DNA of 64,000 bases from Dioscorea cayenensis subsp. rotundata (Eukaryota; Streptophyta; Magnoliopsida; Dioscoreales; Dioscoreaceae): NCBI RefSeq assembly GCF_009730915.1, contig NC_052477.1:2178611-2242610 (forward strand), written 5' to 3'. The notes under the pieces are model-generated. The model was not told the DNA's origin and searched no databases. It saw nothing but the letters and a program-made list of their open reading frames with translations. Below are positions 43,682 to 56,399 of this stretch, in pieces. A program made the translations under genes and the position numbers. The stretch's first letter is position 1; the number at the start of each line of letters is the position of its first letter.

Positions 43682-46600
43682 ATGGGGCAGGCCTTGCGCC
43701 GTGTCACGGGGAAGGTGGGGAGCTCAAGGACGCCTCCGTCTTTGGTCAAGGGCGTAGAGCCGGTGGCGCCGGTGAGACGCCAGGAGCCGACACCCCCCGT
43801 TGCCGGCGGGTCTGATGCAGGTGAGCTCCGAGGTGAGCATGCTAGGGTTTCTAAATGATTTCGTATAATTTATTGATTTTTAGTGGTTTTCTACTGTTTG
43901 CGTTGCTTTGCTGATTTGGATTTGGATTTGGAATTCTTTGATGAGATGTGGGAAAATGTATGAATTATCAGTCTAACAAATGTATGAATGTCTGTGATTT
44001 TGTTCAAAAATTGGTATAGAGTTGAGTGTTCTTGATGGTGGGGAGAATTAGAGACAATTTTTTGAAGGAGTTTTGGTTTGAAAGTGGAAGGATGTTGAGG
44101 TCTTGTAGAGATTGGTGTTTTTTTGAAGGTGAGTGATGGATGGTGTTGTAGGAGTTCAAGGGATGCTAATAACCTGCAAAAGCTAGTATTTTGAGAAGTG
44201 CTAAATCATGTTTAAGGTGGAGAGAGTAAAGAAAGATCGAAAGGAGTTTTTTCGATAATGGCTTGATATGATGGTGTGTGGTTTTATTCTTCAGTGATGG
44301 CAGTGGATGGAAATATAGGAACATTAGGGTTTTCTGATAATTGGCAAAGGTTTTATGCACTGTTATGTGTAGAAATAAGAGTTGAAGAAAGATTGAAAGG
44401 AGTTTTGTGGTAAGTGTAAGATATACGTTTTTGATGGCTTGTGGCCGTATTCTTCGATGAAAGCAGTTGATTAGAAGTATAGGAACGTAAAAGTATGTTG
44501 ATAACTTGCAAAAGCTAGTAGCTTTTGATGTATCATCATGTGTAGGGGAGGGTTAAAGAAAGATTTACAGGAGTTTTGTGGCAAAGGGTAAGATATATGA
44601 ATGTAAAGATGGGTGTTTTTGATGGAGAGTGTCGTTATTCTTCGGTTATGGTAACAGATGGGAAGTATAGGAGCGGAGAACGTCGGACAACACCAAAAGT
44701 ATTTCTACATTTCAGTGGTTTATGTGTGACCATATGAAACAAAAACAGAAATTTGTGTGGTTTTATGTTCTTCAAATATGCTTTCCTATGATCAGAACTC
44801 AATGGAGTAGAGGATTCTTGTTAATTATTAGTGCATTTTAAATTTCTAGAATTTTCATTTAAATGCTTATAATTAGATGTCATATTTAAGGTTTCTTCAT
44901 CGTCCCTGTTGGTGTTTTCTACACTTGTAACTAATGTCATCACCTGGGAATGTTTGTCTGCTGCTGACTGTTGACATTTTTAATTATCTATATATTTTAG
45001 AGGGTATTTCAAGGCCTGGTGATGATGTTGTGCTTGAAGAGAGAGATCCTGATTATGATGCCATGCTTTGTAAAATGGTTGGAAGAATCACAACAAAACC
45101 TGGTGGAAAACCTGAAATGGGTGAGGTAAGGTTATAATATCTACGTCTCATTTATTACCAGCAACGCTCATGAACTGAATGCTGATCTACTGCTCTTTTT
45201 AAACCTCCTTATAATCCTGAGAGATGATTGAATTTGACCTGTAGATGTCATTTATCAGCTGCAAATACAGCATGTTTTTCACTTTGATATGTTTTGGTTC
45301 CAAACTCCTAGACAAAAGTTTGAAGATCCAAATTTCACTGTTAGTTTGCTCATTTCGTCACCTATGAAGCCTATTGAATTTATTTATGGGCATGGAGTTG
45401 CTAGTTTTTGCTCTATGATCCCTATCAAATTTCCATATATGCCCCTGCAAAGACCTGAATTAGTCATATACCCTTGTAAAGTTTGTCCTTTAATATATAC
45501 CCTTGAAACATTGAGTTTTGCCTTTCCATATATACATATATATATATATATATACCCTATGTCTATGATAGACTCTATGTATATGCGAGGTTTTTGATCA
45601 AGTCCTTTCAAACCAATTACAAAATATCAGCATGGTCCTAGGTAGATTTAATAGAGCTCGTAATGTATATAGATTCAAAGGGGATTGTTCAGGTGAGCTT
45701 TTTCCTTAAAATCATTGGTGACAAGATCTACTTAACATTTTAGTGTTAAGTTCATCTGCACTGATCCTTGTAGATGCTAAATGGTTTTCGTGTAGATAGA
45801 TGTCTAAATGAGTGATATTGGAAATGGTGATCAAGTTTGAAGCGATAAATTAGAAGGTTGTTCATCTTGCTGAGGGTTCCAACGAAAAATGCTAGAACTC
45901 ATATATGTACATTCCCTTTTGAACAATGTTGAGTGCAGGGACTATGTGTGAATTAGACTTTTTGGTGAATTAGACTTTTGATAGTAAGTTTGATGTCTAG
46001 ACTCTAGACCTGTTTATCAATAATCTTATTATTGGAAATTACCTGTTTATCAGATAGTAAGAGAAGTTTTTCGGTTATCGGTACTGCCAACCAATTGTTA
46101 GCTTATCTCAATTGGAAACATTCAATTAACCATTTCTTAACATGTGAGAATTGATTTTTGTGTTCGATGTAGAATTAGAAAACTTCCTTTTAATAACATC
46201 TTTCCGAGCTCATCCACAATAAAGAACCATCTACTCATTAAAACTCGATCCTGGACTGCATCGAATCGAAAACCTTGTCAAGCAAGCTTGATTCATTCTC
46301 AAGCAATTGAAATTTGTGATTAAAGTTTGTTGGTACATGTGGCCAAGAATGTAATGTTTTCATTCTCTGACATTATATATACAAAAGGATTTCCTGGATT
46401 GAATCTATCGATGATCAATCGATTAAGTGAATGCATTTATATTACTTTTTTGTTGAGATAAACTGATTTTTATATATTTCATCATATGCAGGCTTTCATT
46501 GTAGAGAAATACAACAGACCGATGCCAAAGCTCCGCACATCAAAAGCAGAAGCTGATGGGCAAAAGCCAATACCTCCGGGAACCCTAACTGCCGTCCAAG

Positions 46601-46770
46601 TCCAGGAAATCATTCTTTTATATCAGGGCAAGTCCAGTGAGCACCAAGGGAAAATGCAAGTTGATGAGATAGCAAAAAAATTCAGTATCGATGCCATTCA
46701 AGTGCAGAGAATAGTCCAGTTCATCTCGTTGCTTCCGGAAGACCTTAACAGCAAAAATAACAAAACCTAA
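43682..46770 (+). CDS. NDUFAF4-like mitochondrial complex I assembly factor
   Basis: Three exons, 43682-43820, 45001-45125 and 46492-46770, join in frame (g|ag = Glu, then phase 0) to 180 residues. Exon 1 encodes MGQALRRVTGKVGSSRTPP with Gly2 available for myristoylation, as in animal NDUFAF4, followed by a Pro-rich linker. Exon 2 encodes the acidic block RPGDDVVLEERDPDYDAMLC and GRITTKPGGKPEMGE. Exon 3 encodes AFIVEKYNRPMPKLR and a C-terminal region PGTLTAVQVQEIILLYQGK...DEIAKKFSIDAIQVQRIVQF that parallels the NDUFAF4 end (basic repeat, then hydrophobic helix). The gene is conserved in plants but rarely named. The role in complex I assembly is inferred from the family. A telo-box (TAGGGTTT, 43843-43850) lies just inside intron 1. 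Confidence 0.75.
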
Positions 46771-46921
46771 ACACGGATAGACATTTTGTAATGTAAGAGC
46801 ATTCAATAAAGAGCTGAAAATTTTGTGTTGTATTTTTGCAACCTGTTTATCAATTGTAATCAAACCTCACCCTTTCCTGACAAAAAAGATGAATACTTTC
46901 ACCATACATGTCATTGTTTGC

Positions 46922-48069
46922 CTAATCTTCAGTGAGACTAAAAGAATCAGCAATCTGATACAGCTTCGCCCGGACTAATGACCAATCGGACTCGGGTGCC
47001 TGAGCATTCAGAGTGAACAGTTTTCCCGCTCGTGCGGTGCAAACGGCGACATTATGGCGTTGAAACGCTGTGCTTTCAACTTGAAACTCAAGAATGTAAT
47101 ACTTAACATTATTGACAGGATCTTCCCTAAGTTTTGCACCAACTAATGTGGCTTTTACATCTTGTCCTCTCCTAGATCCAGCAATCCTTCTAAGCACAGC
47201 TTCTCCCACTTCCTGTGGACCTCCAAAACTCTCTATTCTGCAAAAATCAATTGTGGAATGATGTTTACAGGTATCAATGAGCAAAGAACTTGCAGGTTTG
47301 ATTTAGTTGAGTACGAGAAGTCTTGAGGGACGGGGGAAACAATGACGCTGACGTTGAGCTCTCCGGTGGATCCCGGAGGGCCAAATGCCACTACAGGCTC
47401 ATTAACATTGCGAGGCGGCCGGCCAGCAGTTTCTCCGGTGATCGGAGACGGTGGATCAAGAGGCCTCTGAGCTTCTGCTTTGTCTACAATTCTGTATAGC
47501 AATGTTCTGTCTCCCACCCAATCTGCTGGGTATATGAACTCTGCATAGAACAACATCATCAAGAGATTTGAGTAATAATAACTTTTAAATATGGAGTTTC
47601 TCTCCAATTTATAGTGAAATAGTAATAATAGGATCAAAATTTCTCTAAATCTCTCTGCATATAATAAGCAACCAAATACCATTATTAATTTATTATATGA
47701 ATGTGATAAAAATACTTGAAACCTCTTTGCCTTCCTTTAAGATGTTATTTTCATATAATAAAGGTGAGACCACTTTTGAACTCCTAATTATAATCCAATA
47801 TTCATTTTGCCACTAAATACAAATACATAACTAAATAAAAATCAATTCTGTCCACAATGAGAATTTTTATTTTTATTTTTATTCCAAATTAAGAAACACA
47901 ATTATAAAAATTCCCTGATGGTTTTCACGCTACTCTTCAATTTACAATTAATTTTTCATGGTGAGCTATTTTTATTTAAGTGACCAGAATTTACTATTTG
48001 GACTAACCTCCATTATTAAAAATCTATAATATTTTTATCAAAAAAACGGTAAAAAAAAAAAATTAAAAC

Positions 48070-48115
<46 letters not shown>

Positions 48116-48863
48116 CTATAACATTTTTATCCATTTTTCATAAAAAAATATTTAATAACAATAATAATGTCCATTTGCAGGTTGTACATAAAATCAAAAA
48201 AACTTCTAAAAAAAGAAATTTTTGATCAAATCTCAAATCCATCAGATTTAGATGCAGAAAAAAAACAGAGATTGAGAATTGAATGGGGGTTGAGGGATTC
48301 CCAATGACATCTCACTTCTTCATTTCAATGTTATTCAACAAAAATGAGATGCCATTTAAGCAACCAGCAATTCAAAATTCAAACTCCAAAGTTCAATTCC
48401 ATTAAATCCCTCAATGAGAAATATAAATAGATTCTTTGGGAGAGAGCATTGGGTCACAATGGCATCTCATTTTTTTATCAATGTTTTTTTATCAAAAAAA
48501 TGAGAAGCCAAAAAAAGGAATCAGCATTAATCCAAGCTCCAAAAACTAGAAAACCATAGAGATAGAGATCAAACCGAAGCCATAGTTGGGAGCAAGGCAG
48601 CGAGTGAAACCCTGAACAGGATAAAGAACATCGAGGCGAAGACCACGGCCGAGATCAGGGCTGAGACCCAGGATGAAGCTAGTGACGCCACCGAAGTTAG
48701 ATCCAACCGCCACAAGCGATGCCGCCCCGATTCCCGTGAGCAGACGCCGCCGGAACACCGCCGCCATCGAGACCAACACCTGGCCGGAGCATCGGACCGG
48801 AAGCAAAGCCGAGGAGGAGGCCGAGGAGACTCCACCGCCGACGAGACCCAGCGCGAAAGCCAT
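46922..48863 (-). CDS. PsbP-domain thylakoid lumen protein
   Basis: Three exons, 48575-48863, 47315-47540 and 46922-47237, join in frame to 276 residues. The N-terminus looks like a bipartite chloroplast and lumen signal: a Ser/Ala-rich stretch, then a twin-arginine motif FRRRLLTG (residues 37-44) before a hydrophobic segment (IGAASLVAVG), as in Tat-exported PsbP-domain proteins. The mature part follows the PsbP fold: GFTRCLAPNYGFEFIYPADW, RNVNEPVVAFGPPGSTGELN, VSVIVSPVPQDFSIESFGGP, GEAVLRRIAGSRRGQDVKAT and the end SDWSLVRAKLYQIADSFSLT. The exon 2/3 join is chosen because TC|A restores FSIESFGG. PPD proteins assist photosystem or NDH assembly; which member this is cannot be said. Its 3' end lies about 150 bp from the convergent NDUFAF4-like gene. 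Confidence 0.88.
48066..48116. repeat. (AAT)n microsatellite
   Basis: About 15 consecutive AAT units in the intron between exons 1 and 2 of the PsbP-domain gene. A similar (AAT)n run lies at 31617-31665. Confidence 0.95.
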
Positions 48864-49964
48864 GCTCTCTCGAGTTTCTCGGTTTTTGAGAGCTCGTTTG
48901 AGATGGGGATAGATAAAGCGCTCGTTCTGGTGTGCCGCCGGAACAGTTTGAGCCTAAACTGGCAACCAATAGTAACCGACTTATTTAAATTTATATATTC
49001 ATTTTATTTATATAAATAAAGGAAAATTACTGTTCACCCCTCGTAATTTTCAAAACTTCCCAAAAAAAACCCCTCCTACTTTTTACTACAGACGGATGAC
49101 TTAGTTGAGTGTTTAAACTTCACTTTCTCACTCTCAGATTCGACGAATGGGTCAGTGTTGTGAAATCCCAGTTTTTAGTACGAAAATGGTGGGAAAGGAA
49201 AAGCGTAAATCACGTCGTGTTCGACGCTTTTTGAGAGAACTTTCTGCTTGGTTTCGATGAGACGATCTAGGGGTTACATTCGTCTTGTTATTCTCCTCGT
49301 TTATCATACAGAAATATATAAATCGGTTTCTCGAGCGGAAAATGAAATTGATTTCCATCGGATTGGTCAAGTGCTTCATCTTCAAATGAGTCGTAGTCGA
49401 TTTTTATTGTCGAGGCGAGCATGTGCCATTGTCGTGCTTCTCGTTTATGGTTGTAAAAGTTGTATTACTGACGAGAAAGAACGATGAATTCGACGAGTTC
49501 GTTTCGATTTGTAAAAGTTCTTCTCGTTTATGGTTATCTATTTGTATATTTTTAAATAATGTTTAACTATTTGCTATTATCCGTTTAAATATTTTTACTA
49601 ATATGTTTAATAATTGTCATATCCGTTTAATACTTCCCATCTCAGTTTTAACGTTATCTTTACATGTATAACTATTCATAAGCGTGTAAATTCTCGAAAG
49701 TCTCACGTAAAGCGGTGATCTTTTTCGTTTGATCGAATTGTTGGCATGTGCGCGTGGCGGTGTGCAAGGTTATGGTATCCCGTGCGTAGAAATTAGTGGC
49801 GGCATTAATTCTTATGCTGCGATATACATTTCTCGAACACCCGTTCGTTCTCGTCGATCGATATCGACGCTGTGCGTTTAACTTTTTCTCGGATACGAAG
49901 AGTCGAGTCAGCTTGTGGACTTCACACCATAAATAACCAGGAAGAACCCTCCCCATGGACAACC

Positions 49965-50020
49965 ACTCCTCGTCGTCCTCATCATCCTCCTCCTCCTCCT
50001 CCTCCTCTTCCTCCTCTTCC
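49965..50020 (+). repeat. TCC/TCG trinucleotide run
   Basis: A CT-rich triplet run that would encode a string of serines following ATGGACAACCAC at 49955. The surrounding frame shows no recognisable domain, so I do not call a gene. Confidence 0.7.
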
Positions 50021-50607
50021 CATGGACTGACCCAGCTCTGTCCGAAAAGGATGTTTTCAGTGAGCCTTCTTCCTTATCTTGAGAATCGATTAGCCGTAAT
50101 CACCGAACTAGTTAAACTATCTTTTTCACCTTGCCGGAAGTCCTCTCATAATTGCACGAATGCGAGAGGATTCTCCAGTGATGGATGACGGGAAAGCAAT
50201 TAAGAGAGCATTTCGACTTGGGTATGAAAAGAAAGTTTTTCACGTATTAGCGTGATTGCGGAGGATTCTCTAGAGGAGGAGATCAGTGAAAACATCCTTT
50301 AAGACGAGGGTTGACATTTACCACTGAGACTTTTACGTTAGCGTTTAAGAAAATGACGTCGATGTACTAGCTATTACGTTACGTGTTTAACTTCATCGGG
50401 ATCGATCGTTTAAGTCCCTACCATGACACATTGATTAATAGTCGTTTTTCATGAATGTGTGTTGTTTAACCTTTTTTTAATGTTATGCGTTTTGCGGGGT
50501 TCGAGTTGATGCGCTTGTTATGCGACCCGTCGTGAGCATTCGAATGTCGAGACACTTGTTTCGTTATCACGAGGGTCGAGTCGTGAGTGTCCAAAGTCCG
50601 AGCGGAC

Positions 50608-50692
50608 GTTGTAAATGTTGTAAATGTTGTAAATCTTTGTAAATGTTGTAAATGTTGTAAATCTTTGTAAATGTTGTAAATGTTGTAAATCT
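50608..50692. repeat. 28-bp minisatellite in the MULE
   Basis: Three copies of a unit made from 'gttgtaaat' repeated twice and then 'ctttgtaaat'. It lies in non-coding sequence of the element. Confidence 0.85.
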
Positions 50693-51939
50693 TTTATAAA
50701 TAAAAGCGAAACAATCGTATTTGTTGTGAACTCACGAAATTTAAGCAGAGACCTAGTAAAAAAACAATGTGGGAAACAAAAAAAGCGTCATTGTAAACAA
50801 TAGAAAAAGTTAAACAATACTCGAGTTACTCTTTAAACAATGAAAAGCGGTGTTTAAGAAAATACGTAAATATGTTTTAAAGCGGTGACCCGGGGAGGTA
50901 CCCATCTAGCGACGCGTTGTCGATTGAAAAGCATTCAATTTAAACAATAACATATTATTTACATGATATAGACTTTAGTTAAAGCAGGTTAACCGTTATT
51001 TTTAAACACTATATGTATCTGTTTAAACATAAAAAGCTTGAGCGTTTACAGGAGACTCATGTTGAGTTGAGAACTTTCATTCGAGCGATGACAACATGTC
51101 TTCCTCGCGACAATGACATATATTTCCCTTTTTGCCCTTGGGATGGAGGGAAAAAAATACCGCTCAATCACATCACGTCTAATCTAACCTCTATGCATAC
51201 AAGCTGTGCACTTTTTTTGTTTGCGATTACGATTGCTGTTTTGTTCTTTACATCTTCTACTTCTTCTTCAGTCGTCTTCGTTTTGTTCTTCATTTCATTT
51301 GGTTTTGATGCGATTTGGTTTTCGACCCGATATATTATGGAGAGTTTTTTTGTGGTATTGCTAGATTGACGGGGAGGGAAGAGTGCTAATGTTCACGGCT
51401 CGAGACTTCTTGGGAATTGGTGTTAGGTGAGATATGTGGCGATGGGGTCTCGAAGTTTCTCTTATCGAGGGGTTAAGTTCATCACACGGATGGATATAAA
51501 AGCGGTTTGCCCCGATAGAAAAGCGATGTTGACTTCCAGTCGGATGTGTCACGTCCACTCCGTCTTCAAATGTGTTGTAGTTGATCTTGTCGTCGAGGGA
51601 GCGAGAAAATGCGCCCGTTGCTGAGATCCTAATGAAAAGCGAGGTTTTACTCGTTGTAAGTTCCTTTTTCTTTTAATTATTCCGGTTATGCGGGGTCATT
51701 ATTGTTTAAATATGTCCGATCATTTGGTTAACATATTATACTAGTCCTTTACGTTATTAGTTAATTGCTTAAGTATTTAATTTAACGTTTAACTATTGTC
51801 ATTATCAAAGCTAAACATTATACTCTCAGCTTAACGTATTGATCTTTTCATTTTGAGTGAAGTGTTGGCGTGAATTCGAGTCTGCGAGTGCTCCCGATTC
51901 ATCCCATGGTGACCACGGCGGTGTGGGATGTCTTCCTTC

Positions 51940-53690
51940 CTCGTCGGATCGTTACGAAGTGTTGTCGTTGGATATTGGACAGACGTTTTTGACGGTGTCG
52001 AACATTTTTAGGGATGTGCTTGAAATCATGCGATCAAAAGGAATTTTTGACTTCGAAATTCATAAAGAGCGAAAAACATCGGGTGTCGTGGAATCTTGTT
52101 GCCGATGGTTGTCGTTGGGCGCCTTCATCATCGAAAAGAGTATAACAAAAATACTTTCGAGAATCAAGACAATCAACCCGTCGCACACTTGCGGTGGTGG
52201 CGTAGGTTGATCGCGTCCGAAAGCGTCGAAAAATGGGTTAGCGCGCGAGTGATTGAAGCTCGAGGGACAGTCCCTTGTCTGAGGCCATCGACATTCGGAA
52301 GGACATGTTGCGGGAACATGGTGTCCACATACCATACAAGCGAGCTTGGTTGGGAAAAGAGCATGCCGGGTGGTCCTCGGCCAGCGGTGACATCTCCGGC
52401 TATGATTTGTTGCTTTGGTATGTGGATAAGGTGGGTGAGGACAAATCCGGCGGCGTTGCGATGCGTGGAGAGGCGGTGATCGTTTTAAGCGTGCATTCTT
52501 TTCTTTCGGTAGCGTGTATTGTGGGATTCAAGAGGGCTTGCGGGCGGCTAGCTGTTTCTCGATGGTACCCACCTCCTTGGAAAATATCGGGAGTACAGCT
52601 CTTTGGGTGCTACGAGGAAAGATGGTAACAATGGTTTTTCCGCGTCGCCTTGCGGTATAGTCGACAGCGAGACCGATGCCGATTGGACTTGGTTCGTATC
52701 TAAGTTGAGGCGATGCCTTATCGACGGGTGGAGATTATCATGAGATAATTACCTTCCGTGTCGAGACAGGTCGAGGGCCTTGTGAGCGCGATTGCGAGTC
52801 TTCCCTTCTTCGCCACGTGCGTCGTCTTCGACATTTGGAGGCCAATTTTATGAAAGCCAATGTCGAGACTTGGGAAGGCATTGAGGGAGGAGTCTTGGTC
52901 CATATGCTTCGCATTGCGTGGGCATCACGGCTAAAGATTTCGATGATACAGTGAATGAGCTGCAGTAGTATCACCCGAGCTCATCATTTTGGTTGATTAA
53001 TAAATCGGATATGGCACATTGGTCGAATTATCCGTTGGAGGTGATCGTTGGGGTGAGATGTATTCGAGCGTCAGCGATCGTTCAATGCTTGGATCAAGGA
53101 AGCTCGTCATTTTCACGGTGGCGAAAATGGTCGACTCCATAAAGATCTGCGAATGTTGATTTACACTTAACATTTAGTATTACCCTTTAAACATTCTCAA
53201 TCTTTGTTTAATTACACGTTTCGACTTTTAAATATTAATCATTTCGTTTATTTAATTACAATAATGTTTTAAACATGTTGATGAATTATTTAACCATCAT
53301 TTGTCTTTGTTTAACCTTATTTGCGGACACTAGCGTGCTACGAATTATTTGTCGAAGGTGGCAGAGTTTATGGTATCCCTCGCAAACATGCTTACGTGAC
53401 AATGATGACGAACACCAGCGTACATCGATTTATAGCGGGTACTTCAGCGTCGACAATTACAACTGCATACAAAGGAAGCTATATTCCCCATGCACGACGA
53501 TGACGAGGCCTTCGAGACGGAAATCGTGAGCTTCGTTCTGGACTGCGTGACTAGAAAGCGACACAGGGCGGCCTAGGCGAAAGAGGATCGAGTCGCCCAG
53601 CGTTTGATGTCCATGAGTTACATTAGCGACTGCCAGGATCCGGTCACAATCGACGATCTTGCAATGAAAAGCATCGCCGACTAGACATTG
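51940..53690 (+). pseudogene. MuDR/mudrA-type MULE transposase, frameshifted
   Basis: Pieces of a Mutator-like transposase occur in the right order but in changing frames. They are the N-terminal DNA-binding domain (FDFEIHKERKT near 52050, HTCGG near 52185), HGVHIPYKRAWLGKEHA near 52317, KDGNNGFSASPCG near 52620, the hallmark DWTWFVSKLRRC near 52685, NKSDMAHWSNYPLE near 53003, FNAWIKEARH near 53085, and the SWIM-like zinc site GIPRKHA near 53375 followed by YFSVDNYN near 53445. In family members the SWIM reads GIPCKHA, so a zinc ligand is Arg here. About 53160-53320 is non-coding and TTTAA-rich, probably an intron. Multiple frame changes make the gene non-functional as read. The family call is secure from the ordered motifs. 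Confidence 0.85.
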
Positions 53691-53754
53691 TTAATAAACC
53701 CGGCGATGACGGAAACATTGTGTATTTATACTTGAATTGAATGTATTTACGGAG

Positions 53755-54290
53755 GCATTGTTATTTTTAAAGCGGATACTCTGTAATTTGAAATATTTCA
53801 AGCGATGTTTTAAGCGATATATGGTATATTTAAACAATGAAGCGGAAATGTACACAACTCTGAGCGTAAATTAAACAATGAAATGAAAGCCGAATGAAAT
53901 TTAACACGCCTTACAATTGAAAACAAACAAAATTTACATTGAGATATACAAAGTCATGTTCTTTGAAAACAAAAACAACGAATTGAATTGTGTATTGATG
54001 GGCGACTTTCCGTGTTGAGTTAAACAATAAGTGCATTCATTTAAGCAGGAGAAAGTGTTATTTTTAAAGCGGGTACACCGTGATTTGAAATATTTAAAAG
54101 CGATGTTTAAGCGATATATACTATATTTAAACAATGAAAGTGAAATATGCACACAATCATAGCGTAAATTAAACAGTGAAATAAAACCCAGATGGAATTT
54201 AACCCGCTTTACAATTCAAAACAAAACAAAATTTACATTAAGATATACAAGTCATGTTCTTGAGACACGAAAACAATGAATTGAATTTGT
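53755..54290. repeat. Two-copy tandem repeat, about 290 bp, between the convergent MULE genes
   Basis: Copy 1 starts near 53766 and copy 2 near 54057. Both read 'gttatttttaaagcgg.tac', 'gaaatattt.aa.agcgatgttt', 'taagcgatata', 'atttaaacaatgaa' and 'acaaaatttacatt.agatatacaa.gtcatgttctt'. They differ by scattered substitutions. The repeat occupies the spacer where the two genes converge. Confidence 0.85.
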
Positions 54291-54379
54291 CGAGTTTACA
54301 TTTGAAAACAAAATTGACGATCAGGATATACTGAGACATGTTATTCAAACAATTTAACGCAGCTGGCGACCCCCTTTGT

Positions 54380-56303
54380 CATGGACGACGTTGCCCTCCC
54401 TCCTTAAGTATCTCGGGTAACATACCCAGTAATCGAGGTAAGGAGCGTGCATCTGCGGTGGCCGTAACTTCTCACCCCCGATGAATTGCTCGATAAACCG
54501 CATGGCGTGAGGCCGATGTGATCGGCGCTTCCTTGTTTTGGGCGTGGGGTTTTACGTAGTCGTGCAGGCGGGATGCTTCTTGCCTGGGCCGACTCGCCCT
54601 AACTCCATATCGACACAAAGGTCGAGATAGATTCCATTGTCGAGATATGCAAGTCGAGATTAGAATACCCGATTTAAATACCAAGCGAGATATTAATCGG
54701 ACGTAATTAAAGAACTTACCATGTCAGTGCGTCCTTATCGTACCCCGGACATGAAGAATAATACTGTATTCTTGTTTATCATTGTCGGAGGACGACGACA
54801 TGGAAGTGGCCATTCATGATTATCGGGAGGATGACAATTTGAACTTCATGCGAGGTTGCTTGCGACATCCCCGATCATAGCCATAATTGTGTCATGTGCG
54901 TCGTCTGCTTTGACATAAGCAGTATGAGCGATGATCGATGATGGAGGCGCTTCTTATGAGGATATGGCTCTTTGCTCGGCGACTTTTTGTATTATGCATA
55001 CTGAAAGCGTCCATCACATCATCGGTGACCATCTCCTTCCCCTCAAGCGGGCGTGTATAACTTTGTGCGTGTGGTGTCGGCAGTGACGTCGTTCTTCCAC
55101 ACGACGGTCTTTGAGGATTAAACGATAACGAGATATTAGAAGACCATATTGTAAATATTTAAATGATATTATCAATTGTTACATGATATTATATATAATT
55201 AAGCGGTAAAGGCGAAAACTTAAATGATAACATAATGGTATTAAACACTATTAGGTAATAGTTAAACACTATAGAAACTCTTTTAAACAATATCATAAAA
55301 AGCGTTACACTTACGGTCCATGAGGCGGTTGAGGAAGATCCTCATCAACTCACTGCTCGTATTTGTTAAAACGACTCGAGGCCGACCCATTTCTTCTTCT
55401 TCGGAATAAAAGCTTTCAGAGCCGTGCGGTCCAATTTTTGATTGGCGCTTGATCATCTCTCTCGTTGCTCGGTCGGGGTCTTCATCGAGCATCTTCCTTC
55501 GATCGCGGGGGACGATGCGACGGCATCATGCTGACAGCACGTCCTTACATTGTTGTTCTTGTTGTGGGATTGTGTACAGCTCCGATCTTGAGGGACGAGC
55601 GGTGGCGACATCAACCCGCGAGACACTTCCTTACGTGGTTCTTGTTGTGGTGGGATTGTGTCTGCTTGGGCTAGCGATCTTGTATGCCGCGGCCACGACA
55701 GCGGATTAGAGCGATCTTCTCGGCCCGTGGCCGTACAGCGGCATCGTTGGGAGACACGCGCCCTTAACTTGTTCTTGACGCCGAGGGATTGTGTCCATCT
55801 TTGATCGCCGATCTCGGCAGGCGGTTCCAGCGGGTCGGCGATTTCATCGAGGAAAGAGTCGGCGACCTTCTCAGCCGTGTGCAGCGGCCACATCATCTCG
55901 ATGTCCTCCATGAGTCGTGGCCATGTCATCAGCGGCGACGGACTCGATGCTGACATCGTGCCGATGGTGTTGCTATTGTTTCATCGTCGTCGGCCGGTGG
56001 AGGCGAGGCTGATATGTTCTCCTCTTTTTCGCAAGTCTCTTCGAATGTGGCCACTGGAATGACCTTCCCGATGATGTAAGTAGATGCGTCAAATTCAGCG
56101 CCTCGTTCGTCCCGGGTGCTTGGTTCTTTCGAGGGATGGCGCGAGGGTTTGTGAAACGTCCTTCCAGCGCCTCGCACGGCGACAAGCCGAGGAAACTCGG
56201 TCATCAATATCTGGCATGCCTGCATAAGAGTTGCGGTGACATCTTCGCCCAATGTTACCGGTGAAAGTGCACCGCGAGTCGGAGGCCATGGTCGGGGGCC
56301 CAT
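54380..56303 (-). pseudogene. Ulp1-like (C48) peptidase of the MULE, frameshifted
   Basis: Minus-strand pieces follow the order of Ulp1-type catalytic domains: VTDDVMDAF with VCIIQKVAEQRAISS in the next frame (about 54960-55030), VILPIIMNGHFHVVVL (about 54785-54835), and MRFIEQFIGGEKLR (about 54460-54503). The His of the GHFH segment corresponds to the catalytic His. Where the family has Q...DCG before the last helix, this copy reads KQGSADHIG, so the Cys appears lost. Upstream to 56303 is a GC-rich, Pro/Arg-rich leader without recognisable domains. A TTTAA-rich stretch at about 55135-55315 may be an intron. Ulp1-like domains carried by MULEs are known from the Kaonashi group. The frame changes argue against function. 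Confidence 0.6.
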
Positions 56304-56399
56304 CGTTGTCGTGGTGAGGGGTTGTTGCTGCTAGGGGTAGGGGAGGGCTTCTCCGGTCGGGAATGCGTCGCTGGCGTGGTGGGGAAATTTTGGAAGTAG

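Noticed and set aside
48546-48912. Alternative frames in exon 1 of the PsbP-domain gene
   Set aside because: Only the chosen frame gives a transit peptide with a twin-arginine motif and joins in phase to the PsbP exons.
51013-51369. Separate plus-strand gene starting MYLFKHKKLERLQ
   Set aside because: It has no recognisable domain, no supporting splice context, and lies in the degenerate MULE.
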